A stretch of DNA of 64,000 nt from an uncultured Bacteroidales bacterium (GTDB taxonomy: Bacteria; Bacteroidota; Bacteroidia; Bacteroidales; P3): NCBI GenBank assembly GCA_947168515.1, contig CAMVMF010000007.1, positions 1 through 64,000 of the forward strand. The letters run 5' to 3'. Shown here one piece after another: positions 60,829 through 64,000 of this stretch (its first letter is position 1; each line of letters opens with the position of its first letter). A program made the position numbers and the translations under genes. The notes under the pieces were generated by a model. The model had not been told where the DNA came from. It made no database searches and saw only the letters and a list, made by a program, of their open reading frames with translations.

Positions 60829-61481
60829 CCCTCAACTACATTCATCACAGCTGCTTTGTCCTCTCAGAGCCGGAATTTCTGATCATATACGACTATTGGC
60901 AGGACCCACAGGGGCAGCTCCACCATCTTTTGGACGAAGCTGTGAGAGAGAAGAAGGAGGTATATTTTATCATTTCCCATTTCCATCAAGATCATTACAA
61001 TCAGGACATTCCCTTATGGTGTCAGAAGCATGACAAGTGGCATTTGCTGCCCTCCTACGACACGTTGAGGCGACGACGCATTGACAAAAACCTGCCCTTG
61101 GCCGTATTACGTTTTGGCGATGTGGTTGAAACGCGCCATTTCTCGCTCTACGTCTACCGATCCACTGACGTGGGAGTAAGCACGGTAACCCTGCTCCACG
61201 ATGGCACCACCCTATACCACGCCGGAGACAACAACAACTGGTATTTCACCGACCCCAACAATCCCGATGCCGACCGTGTGAAAGTATCACTGGATCAGAT
61301 GGAAAAGCTTTTTCTTTCCACCCTCCGCGACATCAAAAAAGATTTCCCTAAACTAGACCACGCCATGTTCCCCGTCGACCCACGGTTGGAGCAGGAAATG
61401 CTTCGTGGGCTCTTTCAACTACAACACGCCATTCCCATCGCTCACATCCACCCCATGCACTTCTGCTTATTCGAGCCTTAG
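60825..61481 (+). CDS. MBL-fold metallo-hydrolase
   Basis: A 218-residue protein with the metallo-beta-lactamase metal-binding motif SHFHQDHYNQD (H-x-H-x-D-H), a following LLHDGTTLYHAGDNNNW that supplies the Asp/His set, and a final histidine in IAHIHPMHF. It is close to the YtkL/UlaG-like simple hydrolases. Substrate unknown. Translationally coupled to the preceding small protein. Confidence 0.85.
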   Translation: MTLNYIHHSCFVLSEPEFLIIYDYWQDPQGQLHHLLDEAVREKKEVYFIISHFHQDHYNQDIPLWCQKHDKWHLLPSYDTLRRRRIDKNLPLAVLRFGDVVETRHFSLYVYRSTDVGVSTVTLLHDGTTLYHAGDNNNWYFTDPNNPDADRVKVSLDQMEKLFLSTLRDIKKDFPKLDHAMFPVDPRLEQEMLRGLFQLQHAIPIAHIHPMHFCLFEP

Positions 61482-61536
61482 CAAATCCCTCAATAGAGAA
61501 CTAAGCGAAAACGAACTCACTTCAATAGAATTCAGA

Positions 61537-62790
61537 TTATTGTTGCCGTATCCAATACCATACATCCCTCAGAAGTATAAGAATCCGAGGCGTCACATGT
61601 ATACTAATCAAACCTAGTGCCAACATACCCAGAGCCATCCAGATTCCTTTGCAGCACAGAAACACTATAAATGTCACCAACAGATAAAGGAAAGTGGCGA
61701 AAAGTCTAATGCCGAAATTCACCGAACTGCGAAACTGCGGGTCCTTTATCTTGGCCTTGGTGATGAAATGTGTGGGCAGGTAAACTATCAAATTGCTCAA
61801 CAACCAATCTTTCCAAATAGGAGCAATAGCCCAAACAGTAAAGGATACAGCCAACAAGGCCAACAATGATTTTCTCAAGTTCCACCCCTTCGAGGCAAAC
61901 CACAGCGGCACACCTTTGCGGCTCAGATGGGCAGCATATGCCGCACCTTCGGCATATCTAGATGCCTTATCTTCTTCACTCATCAGGGCCATCTGATCGC
62001 TGATATGCTTGCGAGCCATAAAACGTCCCCAAGGATTGTTCTTCAAATGTAGTGTTCTGAGGGTCTCTTGTGTCTTAAGATGGCAGTAGGCATACTCGTC
62101 GGCATAATGTTCCTTGCTGCTCACATTGTGCATCTCCCGCCCAAGGCCCTCGCGTAGAGCGTCTCGCATCCGATTCAACGCCACAGGTTCATTAACCTCA
62201 TAATCTGCCATAAAGTGACGGACATCGATAGGTTTCCCAACGCTGACGCACACGTTGTGATAGACATCCTCATAATCGTCATAGTCAAGACCTACAGGGA
62301 CAATATACAGCGGTTTATCACCTAATTCTTTTTGCGTACCACAAGCGATACGGAACATGCCTTTGACTAACGGCAGCATCTGGTGTTTGTCATTGTGGGT
62401 ACCTTCCGCCATCAAACATAGCGGCACCCCATGCTCCAAGACTTGGCGGGAATTTTTAAAAACCTCATCATTGCGCGAGAGGTTATCGCGGCCATCTCTA
62501 ATGCGGTACACCGGGCCTATGCGCAAGAAGTTGAGTGCTTTGGCCTGTGCCTTCTTTTGGAATATGTCGGCACGGGCAAGGAAAGCAGTGGGCTTGGGTC
62601 GCAACAACAATATTATCAAAGCATCCATAAGAGCGTTCTGATGACATGGAGCTAAGATGTAGGCATCCTCTTTCGGCAGATTCTCCCTACCCTTAATCGT
62701 CACTGAGCGATAGTGATTGTAGGTGCCATAGTCTACCAAAGGACGCAGAATGGTGTAAAAAAAGTTAAAATCAGCCAACGTATTTTTCAT
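61537..62790 (-). CDS. PlsC-like 1-acyl-glycerol-3-phosphate acyltransferase
   Basis: The start is the ATG at 62790 (MKNTLADFNFFYTILRPLVDYG); 417 residues. The acyltransferase motifs are present: APCHQNALMDALI (H-x4-D), GPVYRIRDGRDNLSRN, LMAEGTHNDKHQML (E-G-T) and YIVPVGLDYDDYED. C-terminal residues 300-420 carry several membrane helices (LLALLAVSFTVWAIAPIW, LLVTFIVFLCCKGIWMALGMLALGLI). The -7 box TACTTTTG lies only 4 bp before the ATG, so the mRNA would be essentially leaderless. Confidence 0.87.
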   Translation of the reverse strand: MKNTLADFNFFYTILRPLVDYGTYNHYRSVTIKGRENLPKEDAYILAPCHQNALMDALIILLLRPKPTAFLARADIFQKKAQAKALNFLRIGPVYRIRDGRDNLSRNDEVFKNSRQVLEHGVPLCLMAEGTHNDKHQMLPLVKGMFRIACGTQKELGDKPLYIVPVGLDYDDYEDVYHNVCVSVGKPIDVRHFMADYEVNEPVALNRMRDALREGLGREMHNVSSKEHYADEYAYCHLKTQETLRTLHLKNNPWGRFMARKHISDQMALMSEEDKASRYAEGAAYAAHLSRKGVPLWFASKGWNLRKSLLALLAVSFTVWAIAPIWKDWLLSNLIVYLPTHFITKAKIKDPQFRSSVNFGIRLFATFLYLLVTFIVFLCCKGIWMALGMLALGLISIHVTPRILILLRDVWYWIRQQ

Positions 62791-62841
62791 GCTGCAAAAG
62801 TACAAAATAAAATCGACATTTTTGAGTTATTGGAAAAAAAT

Positions 62842-63450
62842 ATGAAGACTATCATGAAAAGACTCCTCTTCATCGTCCTCTTCCTAGCGCTCCTTCCGGC
62901 AGCCCTACCTGTTAATGGTCAAATAGTTGCCGAGCGCAAGGTCCGTTTTGGGGCCATCCTCGATGGCGACACAGTACCCTTCTATCACCTCAAGGAGGTG
63001 CGCATTCTTGAGTCTGGTTCTCTTCTCAGCCAACAAGAGATTCGCAAAAATCAGAAACTAATCCGCAACGTCAAAAAGATGCTTCCCTATGCCAAAATAG
63101 GCAAACAGCGACTCGACATGTTGGAGCGACAAGTGGCCGATTTACCCAAACGGGAGCGCAAAGAAGCCATCAAGGCTGCCGAGAAGAACCTACTTGCTGA
63201 CTACAGCGATGAGCTCAAGGAATGCACCATATCTCAGGGCAAAGTGCTGCTAAAACTCATCGACCGCGAAACGGGCCGCACATCATACGTCCTGGTCAAT
63301 GAATTGCGCGGAAAGCTCCGGGCTGGCGTCTACCAAACCTTCGCACGGCTCTTCGGCTACAACCTAAAAGCCGGATATGATCCAAAAAACAACAAGGAAG
63401 ACAACCTCATCGAACGCATTGTTCTATCTGTTGAGCGAGGGAAATTATAA
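62842..63450 (+). CDS. DUF4294 secreted protein
   Basis: The track ORF starts at 62713 inside the divergent acyltransferase gene. ATG 62842 (MKTIMKRLLFIVLFLALLPAALPVNGQ), or 62854, begins the signal peptide. About 202 residues. The body matches DUF4294: ILDGDTVPFYHLKEVRIL, RKNQKLIRNVKKMLPYAKIGKQRLDMLERQVADLPKRERKEAIKAAEKNLLADYSDELKECTISQGKVLLKLIDRETG and a C-terminal RLFGYNLKAGYDPKNNKEDNLIE. A widespread Bacteroidota periplasmic family of unknown function. Confidence 0.87.
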   Translation: MKTIMKRLLFIVLFLALLPAALPVNGQIVAERKVRFGAILDGDTVPFYHLKEVRILESGSLLSQQEIRKNQKLIRNVKKMLPYAKIGKQRLDMLERQVADLPKRERKEAIKAAEKNLLADYSDELKECTISQGKVLLKLIDRETGRTSYVLVNELRGKLRAGVYQTFARLFGYNLKAGYDPKNNKEDNLIERIVLSVERGKL

Positions 63451-63599
63451 TATTATTAATCAGCAACAATACTACAGATCGCCTAAAGTCAGAGAGTATG
63501 ATTTTCAAGGACTGCCCCAGGCTCCAGAAGTCCCCTCTCTGAAAGAATGAACAAGATTTCTATCTCCGGCACATAAAGACCCTCCTAATTCTAGATGTA

Positions 63600-64000
63600 A
63601 TGCAAGCACGCTGTTTCCTTTCCGCAGTCCCTATGCGATCCGAACCCTCCGACAGGTCCGAAATGGTCAACCAACTTCTCCTTGGCGACACCTTTGACAT
63701 TCTTGAGCAAAGGCCCAACTGGTCCCGCATTCGCTGCCACTACGATGGTTATGAAGGATGGATTGACAACAAGCAATGGGAACCCATTACCCCCCAATCC
63801 TCCGTATGTCAATTTGCAGATGCCCCAATTCTCGACGACCCTACATGCTCTTCTCCCAGCCGTATTGCCATTGAGAAATTTCTTGGCGTGCCCTATCTAT
63901 GGGGTGGGCGAACAATCATGGGCATCGACTGCTCCGGTCTAACGCAAGTCTGTTTCAAAGCTTGTGGGATACGGCTTCTCCGCGACGCCTCACAGCAAGC
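63600..64000 (+). CDS. NlpC/P60 cell-wall peptidase (3' end beyond window)
   Basis: Starting at ATG 63600 (MQARCFLSAVPMRSEPSDRSEMV), the frame is open to the window edge and is not in the ORF track because it lacks a stop. An SH3b-like domain occupies residues 1-75 (PMRSEPSDRSEMVNQLLLGDTFDILEQRPNWSRIRC, DGYEGWIDNKQWE). The NlpC/P60 domain begins at about 95: FLGVPYLWGGRTIMGIDCSGLTQVCF, with the catalytic Cys in IDCSG. It cleaves peptidoglycan stem peptides. The catalytic histidine would be beyond the window. Confidence 0.85.
   Translation, partial: MQARCFLSAVPMRSEPSDRSEMVNQLLLGDTFDILEQRPNWSRIRCHYDGYEGWIDNKQWEPITPQSSVCQFADAPILDDPTCSSPSRIAIEKFLGVPYLWGGRTIMGIDCSGLTQVCFKACGIRLLRDASQQ

Noticed and set aside
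1-64000. CRISPR arrays, rRNA genes and insertion sequences
   Set aside because: No regularly spaced direct repeats of CRISPR type, no rRNA-like sequence and no DDE transposase were seen on reading both strands and the ORF track.

Overview
The window is bacterial chromosome from a member of the Bacteroidota, most likely order Bacteroidales. Genus and species are not identifiable from sequence alone. The evidence is a type IX secretion (T9SS) core operon, a T9SS sorting-domain protein, an UpxY-type antiterminator, DUF4248/DUF5020/DUF4294/DUF5103 families, and promoters of the Bacteroidota form (TTTG, about 19-21 bp, TAnnTTTG). Gene density is high and most of the window is housekeeping or envelope sequence.

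Layout. 1-4.2 kb: the end of a cupin gene, then a cobalamin riboswitch controlling a BtuB-like TonB receptor and a BtuG-like surface beta-propeller lipoprotein. 4.4-10.4 kb: two tandem outer-membrane barrels, a secreted propeller-like protein, a DUF3298 lipoprotein, a nitroreductase, an AlaX-type editing hydrolase and a short solute-binding lipoprotein. 10.5-15.8 kb: an SGNH hydrolase with an altered block I, a GNAT, a second nitroreductase, an orphan UpxY/NusG paralog and a UPF1-like helicase. 15.8-18.9 kb: an accessory patch with a possible small RNA, a Panacea antitoxin/candidate toxin pair, a DUF4248 remnant and a C-terminally broken GH29 fucosidase. 18.9-25.2 kb: a purine-uptake pair (DUF5020 outer-membrane channel plus NCS2-type permease), LD-carboxypeptidase, polysaccharide deacetylase-like protein, KdsC-like phosphatase and an RlpA-SPOR protein whose natural start appears to be ATC. 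25.4-32.5 kb: the T9SS core porP-porK-porL-porM-porN plus a second porN paralog behind a terminator. 32.9-41.7 kb: a lipoprotein with a structured leader, RluD, a T9SS cargo protein, a PASTA protein, MiaB, the T9SS plug-family protein and TcdA.

41.77-47.99 kb is the main accessory feature: a compact integrated element of about 6.2 kb in the 3' end of a tRNA-Val gene. The 15-bp tRNA end TCTGCCACAGACCAC is duplicated at both ends. Just inside each end lies a copy of a 31-bp direct repeat (28/31 identical). Rejoining the ends would give a lambda-like attP (arm, core, arm). The element carries a tyrosine integrase, an excisionase-like HTH protein, a winged-HTH-like protein, a VRR-NUC nuclease, a DUF5681-like protein, two proteins I do not recognise, an iteron-like CTATA array, a palindromic operator-like site and a toxin/antitoxin-type pair in which the toxin is split by an in-frame TAA. 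No relaxase, replicase or capsid gene is recognisable, so it looks like a hitchhiking or satellite-type element and is the best candidate here for something not yet described.

48-64 kb: a second tRNA-Val gene, a small lipoprotein, an acyl-CoA ligase, a Trk potassium system with two adjacent TrkH paralogs, FtsE, an OmpA-family protein, a FemAB/GNAT-like protein with a methyltransferase, RlmH, a metallo-hydrolase, an acyltransferase, a DUF4294 protein and the start of an NlpC/P60 peptidase cut by the window edge.
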